Assembly: GCA_035944115.1 (NCBI GenBank)
Contig: DASZBJ010000038.1
Span: 42,207 to 106,206, forward strand
Source: Candidatus Babeliales bacterium
GTDB lineage: Bacteria; Babelota; Babeliae; Babelales; Vermiphilaceae
Length of the DNA stretch: 64,000 bases
Direction of reading: 5' to 3'
The notes below the pieces were generated by a model, which was not told where the DNA came from, did no database searches, and worked only from the letters and a program-made list of their open reading frames with translations. The position numbers and the translations under genes were made by a program. Below, piece after piece: positions 9,385-17,519 of this stretch (positions are counted from its first letter, which is position 1; each line of letters starts with the position of its first letter).

Positions 9385-9416
9385 GAGCTGTTGCGAAATG
9401 CATTTCGCAACAGCTC
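9385..9416. repeat. Perfect 32-bp palindrome
   Basis: GAGCTGTTGCGAAATG at 9385-9400 is followed without spacer by its exact reverse complement at 9401-9416. There is no U-run after it, so it is not an obvious terminator. It lies 210 bp from the iterons and between the origin-like region and the clostripain gene. It may be a dimer-binding operator. Confidence 0.75.
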
Positions 9417-9527
9417 CAGTGGTTACTATTTGATCATGTGTCCCTTATTTTCTGTGTTTTTTGTACATACATTCTCTTGTTGCTTTTTATTAAGTATTAA
9501 GAAAATCACGTGTATAGCCAAAATTAT

Positions 9528-10886
9528 TTAGTTTTTTAGGGATAAGAAATATTGCAAGAAGTTTGACCATTGATTTGTTTGGGCAAATTTCGTATTTGGG
9601 TATGAAAAGTGCATTCTTTTTTCAGGAAAATATATAGAGATACCTTTAGCAAGTCGTAAGTTTTTCCCGGCTACATTAGCAAATGCAACTTGATTTACTA
9701 AATTACAGCCTTGTTGCAATTCGGTACGCAGAGAATTTAGTAAATCAGGAGTTTGTGTGTTGAGTGTTACGTATTTCAGGTTGGCTATAAGATTGGTATA
9801 TAGGTGATGTAAGTCTAGGTAACTGGGTTCGTCAAAATGGGTGCATGCGCGTTTATTACGACTTGCGTTAATTGCGTTCTTCATGGAATCATTTTTGTCT
9901 TTTTGTAGACAAGAAATTAATAAAGCAGCAACTGTGTTAATGTTGCTTTCTAACGCTTGTACCTGATTGAGATTGATTGCTGATTGTGTATAGTCATTAG
10001 TGATCGTGTTATAGGTGTTTTGATATGCCATGACGATGTTGCGCGCAAATTGTTCTGGGGTGAGTGTGCTTCTGTCAAATGGAGCAAGAACTTCTTGATA
10101 ATTCCAACCTGTTCCGAGTTCAACTTCTTGTGAACCAATGAGAATATCTCCATATGCTCTTGCTAGGTTTGCAATTTCTATTCCTGCCATCAAGCATGTA
10201 TCAAATCCGATGATATCAAATTTGCCATTAAGGTAATTAGCGGTGACTGTTTTAAGGGCTCTCTCTAATTTTTGATTACTGAGATAATTTCCCGTTGTGT
10301 CGTCCCAGCAAACACCGCGTTCAATAAAGTTTTGTTGTTCAATAAAATCCATAAATCCAATGTCACGGTTAAGTTCGAGCTTGTCTAATGTAGGATTAAA
10401 AGAAAATAGTTTTGTTGGATTGATGATGCGACCATTTACTGGATCAAGTGGACCTGTTCCATGATTCCAGATGATAAGAGCATAGTGATTTGCAGGATAT
10501 TCATTTATTGCCCATTCACAACAAGAAATTAATGTATTTGGATCGCCGCTATCTTTACCGGGTAAATTGGCATCATCAGGATTAACGAGATAAATTTTGT
10601 TTTTAACAATGTAATATCTTCGTGATATTTTTTTATTCTCAGCAATGGTGGTATGCAGTTCTACAATGATATTTATATGTTCATTGGATCCTACTTCGGC
10701 CATTTGTTTAATATTTCGTGCTGCAAAACTTTTTAAATCATTATCGCCCGCCACATAGACGACAAAGGTCCAATCTTTTACTTGTCCTGCATATACACTA
10801 TTGGTGACAGCATAGAGTAATAAATACCAGGGAAGCAAGGCATAGGTTCTAAATATATAATGAGAGAAGTTCTTTTTTATATACAT
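9528..10886 (-). CDS. Exported clostripain-family (C11) cysteine peptidase
   Basis: A 452-residue protease of the caspase-like clan. The N-terminus carries a hydrophobic export signal (about residues 14-33, VYA|GQ). The mature part opens with the family's WTFVVYVAGDNDL segment. The catalytic dyad is visible as His142 in LIIWNHGTG and Cys231 in GFDTCLMA, followed by the SQEVELGTGWNY segment. C11 enzymes usually cleave after arginine or lysine and often self-process. ATG start with AAAGGA about 8 bases upstream. It follows the comEC-like gene by 55 bp in the same direction, so it is probably the last gene of a three-gene unit with the ankyrin protein. An effector or surface-remodelling role is inference. 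Confidence 0.88.
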   Translation of the reverse strand: MYIKKNFSHYIFRTYALLPWYLLLYAVTNSVYAGQVKDWTFVVYVAGDNDLKSFAARNIKQMAEVGSNEHINIIVELHTTIAENKKISRRYYIVKNKIYLVNPDDANLPGKDSGDPNTLISCCEWAINEYPANHYALIIWNHGTGPLDPVNGRIINPTKLFSFNPTLDKLELNRDIGFMDFIEQQNFIERGVCWDDTTGNYLSNQKLERALKTVTANYLNGKFDIIGFDTCLMAGIEIANLARAYGDILIGSQEVELGTGWNYQEVLAPFDRSTLTPEQFARNIVMAYQNTYNTITNDYTQSAINLNQVQALESNINTVAALLISCLQKDKNDSMKNAINASRNKRACTHFDEPSYLDLHHLYTNLIANLKYVTLNTQTPDLLNSLRTELQQGCNLVNQVAFANVAGKNLRLAKGISIYFPEKRMHFSYPNTKFAQTNQWSNFLQYFLSLKN

Positions 10887-10941
10887 GACAATCGTTCCTT
10901 TTTTCTAGAATTTCATTGTCATTGTAATATACGTAACCGAT

Positions 10942-12102
10942 TTAATGGCTTGCAATAGTTTGCAGAGGTTTTTTCAGGAGTTCTGTTTTGATGAGTGAAA
11001 AATATGCGAGTGCAAATGTTAATCCAAAACTAAGTTGAAAATCGAGAAAGAGGAGCTGTATAGGGTTATATAATAAGATACACAAGCAGATAAACGCTAA
11101 CAGATGAAGAAAGTTATTTTGTAATCGCAACAAACTGTTTATCTTATATAAAATAACTGTTGCAAGAGCCCTATAAAATGGAATGCTAGACCAACTAAGC
11201 AAACAATAGATGCAGTTGACGATAATGAGAGTCAGATATTTATAGTTGCAAGATATGGGAATTGTGTTTAAAAGCAACAGCCATAGATATACCAAAATCA
11301 CTAAATGCAACCCCGATCGTGCGAGATAATGCATGATTCCCCAGATAGAGAATGCTGCTTTGATTGATGTGGAATGTTGCTTTTTATCAGTGTTGCTTTT
11401 TCCTAAAAAGATTGCACTGAACATGGTAAAGCAATGTGGAGAAAATTTCTGTCTTAACGAGTTATACAGCGATTCTTTTTTTTGATGTATTAAACATTGC
11501 CATGACTGGCGATCTGTATTTTTCAGGGTGTATTGTAATTTTGGTATGAATAATGTAGTTCCAATGCCCTCTTTGATCAGATATTGAGAGAAAGAAGAGT
11601 TTGGTGCGTTTTTGATATAAATGTCATGCACTTCAATAGTGTCACTAACGCATATATCTTCTTTATTGTTTGTATAAATTTGGATTTTCTCTTGGTGAGA
11701 GGTCCATTTGTTGACTGAATCATTTTGTTGCTTTGTTGCAATGTTTTTGATGGTGATAACCATCTGTCTGTTAACGTATTGGATATCAGAGACAGTTCCG
11801 GTAATATCTATTTTTCGCTGATTGATCTGCGTATGAAATCGTTGAAACTGATTGATTTGTCGTTGCAATAAGAATCCGCCGCAACTGTAAATGCCAATAC
11901 ACAGAATTATTGCGGGAATTATTTTTTTGAAACTCCATGAAGAATCTGCGTAAGAGATGAATGCAGAAATAGTTACGCACAAGATGAGCGGTAGCATGAT
12001 GTAATGATTTTGTGTGTATTGTGCTGCAATGCCCACTATGTATATACCCGTAAGAAAAACAAGTGGAGGGGTTTTGTAAATAAGATTTGGTGGTACTAGC
12101 AT
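10942..12102 (-). CDS. ComEC/Rec2-like protein, shortened
   Basis: ComEC forms the inner-membrane channel for single-stranded DNA in natural transformation. This 386-residue version has two or three N-terminal membrane segments, an OB-like extracytoplasmic region (about 85-190), and the start of the Competence domain with HYLARSGLHLVIL (consensus HLLAISGLHVGL). FYRALATVILY and DFQLSFGLTFALAYF follow. It stops there, whereas full ComEC runs to about 700 residues, with more membrane helices and a metallo-beta-lactamase-like nuclease domain. No continuation is seen before the next gene. It may be a reduced or decayed channel. It starts 20 bp after the ankyrin gene with no clear ribosome site, suggesting coupling. 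Confidence 0.8.
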   Translation of the reverse strand: MLVPPNLIYKTPPLVFLTGIYIVGIAAQYTQNHYIMLPLILCVTISAFISYADSSWSFKKIIPAIILCIGIYSCGGFLLQRQINQFQRFHTQINQRKIDITGTVSDIQYVNRQMVITIKNIATKQQNDSVNKWTSHQEKIQIYTNNKEDICVSDTIEVHDIYIKNAPNSSFSQYLIKEGIGTTLFIPKLQYTLKNTDRQSWQCLIHQKKESLYNSLRQKFSPHCFTMFSAIFLGKSNTDKKQHSTSIKAAFSIWGIMHYLARSGLHLVILVYLWLLLLNTIPISCNYKYLTLIIVNCIYCLLSWSSIPFYRALATVILYKINSLLRLQNNFLHLLAFICLCILLYNPIQLLFLDFQLSFGLTFALAYFSLIKTELLKKPLQTIASH

Positions 12103-12121
12103 AAGTATTTAAGCGTGCATT

Positions 12122-13711
12122 TTATATATGATAAGCTCTCAGGATTGTTTCCGCTTGTGTGGATAAATTTCTATACCCTAGTACCGCCTCTAAATAGCTA
12201 ACGATCTCCGTACTGTCAGAAGCACGAGCGAATTCTAAGGCCGCTTGATTATCATTATTTTTAATGTACATGTCTGCTTCTGCTGTTATTAATATTTTTA
12301 CAATATCCAATGCATCATAATTAATTGCATGCATTAAAGCGGTATTGCCGGTGCCATCTTGAGAGTTTAAGTCTACTTTTTGTTTTATTAAAAATTCTAT
12401 AACGTCAAGCTTATGGTGTTCAACTGCATGCATTAAAGGAGTCCAGCCACTTGCATGCTTATCAGGGATGGGCGTGTTGTTAAACATTTTTTTGATTTCT
12501 TCAAGAGCGTTAGGATGTTCAATTGCCTCAAATATATTATTTGGCGCAGTTAGAGTTTCAATCGTTTGTGTGACAGTATCCTGCTCTTGATCTGTCAGAA
12601 CTCTGAAGTTATCAGTTGGATTAAAGATGTATCTATTAATAGTATCTTGAACTGTACGTATATAGGAATCAGTTTTAAATATTTTTTTTGAGATTTTTTT
12701 AATCAGATGTTTGTAATTTTTCAATTGATTTGGATTAAGCGTTGTAAATCGAAACATTTTTGCTCCCCTATCAGGATTTAACAACGGCCCGTTGTTTGAG
12801 AAAAAAAGTCGTAGCTGTATCGCTTTTGAATCTTCAAGGAGCTGTGTGTTGTTTTGAATGATATCGAGAATCGGTTTGCTTTTTATATATCGTTTGCGTT
12901 CTGTGTCATATCCATCTTCAATGGGCTGGCGATCACTATTGAGTATATGTTCGCTCTGCGGCGCACCCCATGCTTGCGAAATATAGGTATGATCATCAAC
13001 CTCATCTTTTGGTATAAAGATCTGTATGATGTCACCAGTTTGACAAGGGAACTGATTATGTATCTTAAAAAAATCATCTATAAAGTTTTGTTGAAACCCA
13101 TACCTGGTAAAAATATTTTCTAAAGAAGTGCGAATGAAATTTGCGATACTTTGGTTATATAAAAAATAATGCCAGGTACATTCTCCGGCCCAATTAAAGT
13201 TACCAAATAGTACTGGATTCACGGATAAAAGTACTGCTCGAATGTCTGGACTGTTATCATTCAGGCAGCCAAGGCCTAATGTAAACGGGTTAGGAATGCC
13301 AAAACTATCTAAATAGCTATTAATATCTGGATAATCAGAACCATTTTGCCAAGAACGGAGAAATTCAAAGTCAGAGCGTAGTGGTTCATGGTGTATGAAT
13401 TCATATAAGTGTCTTAAAAATTCAGCAATAATCCGATTTTCAGTTTGTTGCGCGTGGTAAAAAACAAAGTGAGTATCCTTATATCGCTCTTCGTTTTCGA
13501 GCATCTTTTTTATGATAGTTTCTTTATGTTTAGCCAGTTCTTTACGCCATCTTTCTTTTATTGATTCGCCGTAACCAGCAATACGAATGAAATTTGAAGT
13601 GGCAGCGAAGCTTCGTGGTATGGATGATCGATGTATGGCATGCACAGGTAGCCCGGCGCCCAAAACAACGAAAGTAGCTAATATTATATGATTTTTTATA
13701 GATAATTTCAC
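12122..13711 (-). CDS. Exported ankyrin-repeat protein
   Basis: A 529-residue protein with a signal peptide (about residues 1-25, VHA|IH) and C-terminal ankyrin repeats at about 425-515. The repeats read GWTPLMHAVEHHKLDVIEFLIKQ, NTALMHAINYDALDIVKILITA and QAALEFARASDSTEIVSYL. The central 400 residues match nothing I recognise. Ankyrin repeats mediate protein-protein contacts and are common in secreted proteins of intracellular bacteria, so a host-directed role is plausible but unproven. Start is GTG with GGGGGA just upstream. It heads a possible operon with the comEC-like and clostripain genes. Confidence 0.8.
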   Translation of the reverse strand: MKLSIKNHIILATFVVLGAGLPVHAIHRSSIPRSFAATSNFIRIAGYGESIKERWRKELAKHKETIIKKMLENEERYKDTHFVFYHAQQTENRIIAEFLRHLYEFIHHEPLRSDFEFLRSWQNGSDYPDINSYLDSFGIPNPFTLGLGCLNDNSPDIRAVLLSVNPVLFGNFNWAGECTWHYFLYNQSIANFIRTSLENIFTRYGFQQNFIDDFFKIHNQFPCQTGDIIQIFIPKDEVDDHTYISQAWGAPQSEHILNSDRQPIEDGYDTERKRYIKSKPILDIIQNNTQLLEDSKAIQLRLFFSNNGPLLNPDRGAKMFRFTTLNPNQLKNYKHLIKKISKKIFKTDSYIRTVQDTINRYIFNPTDNFRVLTDQEQDTVTQTIETLTAPNNIFEAIEHPNALEEIKKMFNNTPIPDKHASGWTPLMHAVEHHKLDVIEFLIKQKVDLNSQDGTGNTALMHAINYDALDIVKILITAEADMYIKNNDNQAALEFARASDSTEIVSYLEAVLGYRNLSTQAETILRAYHI

Positions 13712-13923
13712 TGTATCCCCCCATAGGATCTAAGTATCAAAATAATTAATTAGGCGCTATTGATGTTTTTATATTAATGTTTGACTTGCAAACTGTCAAT
13801 TGATCGGACTGCATAAGAGGAATGGTCCGCGTAGGGAAAACCCCGTCTTGGAATGGTTAAAATTCGATTCCATGAGTAAAGCTTGGATGTGTGTGTTTGT
13901 GGGTAGCGGCTGTTGTGTGGATG

Positions 13924-15903
13924 CTACTGCAGCAAGCGCTTCATTTTATTGAGTTGGTCTCGCAGCTCTATAGCCTGTTCGAAATCAAAGCGAGCAGCGG
14001 CCTCATGCATCTTTTGTTCGATTGCAATGATCTCTTGCAAGGTAGGTAGCTGGGTTGCCGTCTCTTCTTTCTTTTTCTTTTTACCTGCCGAAGCAGCAGC
14101 AATTGCCTTTTGGATGTTAGCAATGCTTTTGGTAACCTCGCGCAGGACTGTTTTTGGAGTAATGCCATGTTCTTTGTTGAAATCTTGCTGCAAGGTACGT
14201 CGTCTGCTGGTTTCATCTATCGCAGCGCGCATCGATCCAGTAATGGAATCGGCGTAAAATATGACTTTTGATTCGGTATTACGAGCGGCTCGACCGATAG
14301 TTTGAATTAATGATCGTTTGTCGCGTAAGAAACTTTCTATATCTGCATCCATAATCGCAACCAGGGCAACTTCAGGAAGATCAAGTCCCTCTCGGAGTAG
14401 ATTGACTCCAACCAAACAATCAAAGACCCCTAGGCGTAATTTTTGGAGCAATTCCGTGCGCTCAGGCGTTTTTAGATCGCTATGTAGATAGCAGACTTTA
14501 ATTTTTTGTTCTTGCAGATAGCGCGCGAGTTCTTCAGCAAGCTTTTTGGTAAGTACAGTTATTAAGGTACGGAAACCTTTTTCGGTTGTTTGATTAATTT
14601 CAGAAATGAGATGATCGATTTGTCCAGGACGTGGATGGATTTCGATAATTGGGTCAACGAGTCCCGTTGGACGAATAATTTGTTCAACAATCTGGTCTGA
14701 ATGAGTTAATTCATATTCTGCTGGTGTAGCCGATATAAATACCGCATCTTTAAAATACTGTTCAATTTCGTCAAATTGTAGTGGGCGGTTGTCATAGGCA
14801 GAAGGCAGTCGGAAGCCAAATTCAATTAATGCTTTTTTACGTGCTCTGTCTCCCGCGTACATGCCGCGCAGCTGAGGGAGTGCAATATGGGATTCATCGA
14901 CAACGGTTAAAAAATCGTTACCAAAGAAATCAAAAAGCGTGTATGGCTTTTGCCCAGAGATGCGCCCATCAAAATGGACAGAGTAATTTTCAATTCCAGA
15001 GCAGTATCCCACTTCACGAAGCATTTCAACGTCATGAGCAACTCGTTTTTCTATGCGCTCACGGTAAATAGGATTTTTAAGTTGTGGCGCCCATTGCGCA
15101 AGCTCTTGTTCGATGCTTTGAATGGCAGCATCCATGCGATGCTTAGGGGTCACAAAATGTTTAGCAGGAAATATGACTGTGTTATCCAACTCATGCATCA
15201 CTTGGTTGTTTTGTTTACTGATCCATTGAAGCGTGCTGATTTCGTTGCCAAATAGTTCGATGCGTAGCGCATCTTTTTGGTATGGCAGTAGTACAGTAAT
15301 GGTATTACCCGTTACAGAGAAAGTACCTGACATTTTTTCTATATCATTACGCTTGTATTGAATGTAAATCAGTTTATGAATGAGTTCTGCGCGCGATATG
15401 GTTTGATTGACCTTTAACGATAACGCGAGGTTTTTATAGTCAGCGGGATTACCTAACGAGTAAATACAAGAAACTGATGCAATTACGATGGTGTCTTGTC
15501 TATTAACCAATGATGCGGCTGCCTCTACACGTAAGCGATCAATTTCACTATTAACTTTGGTTTCTTTGGGTATATAAATATCTTGTGCCGGCAGGTATGA
15601 TTCTGGCTGATAATAATCATAATAACTGACAAAATAGCAGACTTTATTTTCAGGAAAAAAGAGAGAAAATTCCTCATAGAGCTGTGCAGCCAAGGTTTTA
15701 TTAGGTGAGAGCACCAATACGGGCTTATCTTGTTGCGCGATAACATTGGCAATAGTAAAGGTTTTTCCAGAGCCGGTAACGCCCAAAAGAGTTGATTGTC
15801 CAGGTCTTCCTTCAACGAGTTGTTTGATCGCTTCTGGCTGGCTGCCTGCTGGGAGATAGGGGGAATGTAATTTAAATAAAGGTTTTTTTTCCATACCAAC
15901 CAT
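13924..15903 (-). CDS. uvrB: Excinuclease ABC subunit B
   Basis: Damage-verifying helicase of nucleotide-excision repair; it accepts DNA from UvrA and recruits UvrC. Visible are Walker A GVTGSGKT (about residue 40), the beta-hairpin YYDYYQPESYLP used to clamp the strand, DESHI, FISATPAEYE, the helicase motif near VGVNLLREGLDLPE and IGRAARN. The C-terminal UVR domain (EQKMHEAAARFDFEQAIELRDQLNKM) contacts UvrC. The 659-residue length is normal. Met4 is an alternative start. A KKKKKE-rich linker precedes the UVR domain. Confidence 0.97.
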   Translation of the reverse strand: MVGMEKKPLFKLHSPYLPAGSQPEAIKQLVEGRPGQSTLLGVTGSGKTFTIANVIAQQDKPVLVLSPNKTLAAQLYEEFSLFFPENKVCYFVSYYDYYQPESYLPAQDIYIPKETKVNSEIDRLRVEAAASLVNRQDTIVIASVSCIYSLGNPADYKNLALSLKVNQTISRAELIHKLIYIQYKRNDIEKMSGTFSVTGNTITVLLPYQKDALRIELFGNEISTLQWISKQNNQVMHELDNTVIFPAKHFVTPKHRMDAAIQSIEQELAQWAPQLKNPIYRERIEKRVAHDVEMLREVGYCSGIENYSVHFDGRISGQKPYTLFDFFGNDFLTVVDESHIALPQLRGMYAGDRARKKALIEFGFRLPSAYDNRPLQFDEIEQYFKDAVFISATPAEYELTHSDQIVEQIIRPTGLVDPIIEIHPRPGQIDHLISEINQTTEKGFRTLITVLTKKLAEELARYLQEQKIKVCYLHSDLKTPERTELLQKLRLGVFDCLVGVNLLREGLDLPEVALVAIMDADIESFLRDKRSLIQTIGRAARNTESKVIFYADSITGSMRAAIDETSRRRTLQQDFNKEHGITPKTVLREVTKSIANIQKAIAAASAGKKKKKEETATQLPTLQEIIAIEQKMHEAAARFDFEQAIELRDQLNKMKRLLQ

Positions 15904-15960
15904 TATAGCAGTAACTGATAATAACTAAAACAGGGGCTTGAGGTATATATGGTGCTGTGT

Positions 15961-16362
15961 TCAATCTATAGATGTAGGTTCGGACCTAGCTAATTTATTG
16001 AGTTGCATTTGCAAGATTATTATAGCGATTGGTTGCATAAAGAAAATTAATAAGAAGCATCCGAGAGTAGTGCTTGCCTTGCCATTCAGGATATACCGTG
16101 AAAAAGCCTGTGAGTACTTATAAAAGAAATAAATATTTAAGAAGGGTATGATAATGAACCACGCAGTTGGGATGGATGCTCCCCGGCAGTTTAATTCATT
16201 TTTAGTGGTTACAAGCCAATGTAGATAAAAAATCATATATGCGATTAAGGCACCAGGAGCAAATATGATTGCGGGCATTGGATGTTCCGCTGTAGTGACG
16301 ATAATAGATAATGTGCTGAAAATAAAAAGTGTTATGAGTGGTATGCTTCTTTTTTGTATCAT
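15961..16362 (-). CDS. Small membrane protein, DUF4234-like
   Basis: A 133-residue protein with four predicted membrane helices. The central part, FYLHWLVTTKNELNCRGASIPTAWFIIIPFLNIYFFYKYSQAF, resembles DUF4234-type small membrane proteins, in which a short loop with ELN..G..IPTAW precedes a PxxNIYxxxKY helix. No function is known for that family. AGGA lies six bases before the ATG. It stands between uvrB and the small exported genes, on the same strand. Confidence 0.6.
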   Translation of the reverse strand: MIQKRSIPLITLFIFSTLSIIVTTAEHPMPAIIFAPGALIAYMIFYLHWLVTTKNELNCRGASIPTAWFIIIPFLNIYFFYKYSQAFSRYILNGKASTTLGCFLLIFFMQPIAIIILQMQLNKLARSEPTSID

Positions 16363-16541
16363 AATAAATCCTGACTTTTGTTAAACAAGAGAAAGTATCT
16401 ATTTTTATGGATCTATTGGCAAGAAGATTATGTATGCAGGTATTGGGAAAGCACAAAGGGAGCCATCAGCCCCCTCTTATTCAATTCAAATGCATTTTTA
16501 TAATCTAGATAGGAATATGCAGTACCTTTTTTTGGAAAATA

Positions 16542-17105
16542 TTAGCGCTTTGCAGCGAGCGTAAGATGAGATTTTTTGAAATCTTTTATGAGATTGTGAT
16601 TGTTGAGTTGTTTCCAATAGGCGTGAGTATTATATAATGCCAATATGCCAGCATGTGCTACCCCTACCTTTTGCGCCCAGGTGGCAACTGGTGCATTGTT
16701 TACCTGCCCCCGGTATAATCTTGCGGCAGCAGCAAAAGCAAGTCCCCAGAAGGGATTTTTAAGCATTCCTGCATCCTTTAGAGATGGTTTTTGTGTAGGT
16801 AAGATTTTTCGCCAAGACGGAGCTTTTACCCTCATTCTGTTTGCAATCAGATTTGCGGTTTGTAACATAGGGTCTAGATAACGTCTTAGGTTTAGGATGT
16901 TCGCAGCTTCCACCTGTCCTCCCGCCGCTCTTTCTGAAGCAGTCAAGTAATCATTTAGACAAGATTTATGATGCTCTAGTGCGGTATGATAATCGTTGCT
17001 CGAGTATAATGAAGAAGAATCATCATTAGCGCTGCAGTTTGCTGGGATTTTTTCCTGAATTTCCAAGACTTGGCTGGCCTTCTCGAGGAGATTTAATTGA
17101 TGCAT
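16542..17105 (-). CDS. Hypothetical protein, alanine-rich C-terminal half
   Basis: 187 residues, not recognised. There is no signal peptide. The N-terminal half is polar with a serine/asparagine-rich stretch. The C-terminal half has a weakly hydrophobic segment (NPFWGLAFAAAARLYRG, about 118-134) and further small-residue helices. The ATG lies 9 bases after the stop of the preceding exported gene and has no ribosome site of its own. It is therefore probably translated by coupling; the two may act together. Confidence 0.55.
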   Translation of the reverse strand: MHQLNLLEKASQVLEIQEKIPANCSANDDSSSLYSSNDYHTALEHHKSCLNDYLTASERAAGGQVEAANILNLRRYLDPMLQTANLIANRMRVKAPSWRKILPTQKPSLKDAGMLKNPFWGLAFAAAARLYRGQVNNAPVATWAQKVGVAHAGILALYNTHAYWKQLNNHNLIKDFKKSHLTLAAKR

Positions 17106-17114
17106 ACAGTCAGA

Positions 17115-17357
17115 TCATAGATCTCTTTCAGTGCCCTCATGCCTTTCTGGTTCTGCTTGTTTATGATGTTTAATTATAGCGCTGTGTACCATTGCGTAGA
17201 GGGTGGACATTTTAGTGGAATGAGCGATTGAGTTTTTGAGTTGTTCAATTGCGTGAGTGTCAGTAGGAGTGTTTTCTATTGCAGCCGAATATAGAGCGGT
17301 GTGTACAAGGGTAGAGCATAATATGATTACGAAGGTGATTGTTTTTATATTTTTCAT
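17115..17357 (-). CDS. Small exported protein
   Basis: 80 residues when started at the ATG at 17357, which has GAGG seven bases upstream; a longer frame reaches 17465 but lacks a ribosome site. Residues 1-24 form a signal peptide (KNIKTITFVIILCSTLVHTALYSA|AI). The short mature part is helical and rich in His/Glu/Lys, ending AEPERHEGTERDL. No family recognised. First gene of a coupled pair with the 187-residue protein. Confidence 0.6.
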   Translation of the reverse strand: MKNIKTITFVIILCSTLVHTALYSAAIENTPTDTHAIEQLKNSIAHSTKMSTLYAMVHSAIIKHHKQAEPERHEGTERDL

Positions 17358-17467
17358 AAAAAGCCTCATCTGAGAGTATGGAGATTGATAGTTGTGAGTA
17401 AAATATAATCTTTTTTCCATACCGTCGAGTTTTTTGTTTTTAATGTAAAAAGTGGTAAAAAGCAAAC

Positions 17468-17491
17468 CAGGAGGAATAGTTATTCCCCCTG
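17468..17491 (-). terminator. Hairpin terminator after the Lon-fusion gene
   Basis: CAGGAGGAATA (17468-17478) pairs with TATTCCCCCTG (17481-17491) with one mismatch. On the minus strand it is followed by a T-rich stretch (GTTTGCTTTTT). It lies 29 bp past the stop of the 17520-20762 gene. Confidence 0.55.
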
Positions 17492-17519
17492 ATCTACACT
17501 TAAAATCTGATTTTTCTGT

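Larger units (their letters stand above)
8762..9527. other. oriC: Candidate chromosomal replication origin (oriC) region
   Basis: A 766-bp non-coding gap. From left to right it holds an almost pure A/T stretch (8871-8917) suited to unwinding, a G-rich spacer (8918-8932), three GGTGGATAA boxes (8933-8941, 9001-9009, 9012-9020), a G/T-rich spacer, and four TTATCCACC boxes in the opposite orientation (9134-9142, 9145-9153, 9156-9164, 9167-9175). The boxes differ from the DnaA consensus TTATCCACA only at the last base. This order matches known unwinding modules. G/C bias on the plus strand appears to change from C-rich to G-rich across it, independent of gene strand. dnaA itself is not in the window. 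A plasmid-type iteron or a partition site is the main alternative. Confidence 0.7.

Noticed and set aside
9289..9531. Plus-strand frame after the origin region, with AAGGAGG at 9322 and a possible TTG start at 9337
   Set aside because: No ATG at the start, low-complexity hydrophobic end, the frame runs through a perfect palindrome and overlaps the clostripain stop. A 64-residue peptide is possible but not supported.
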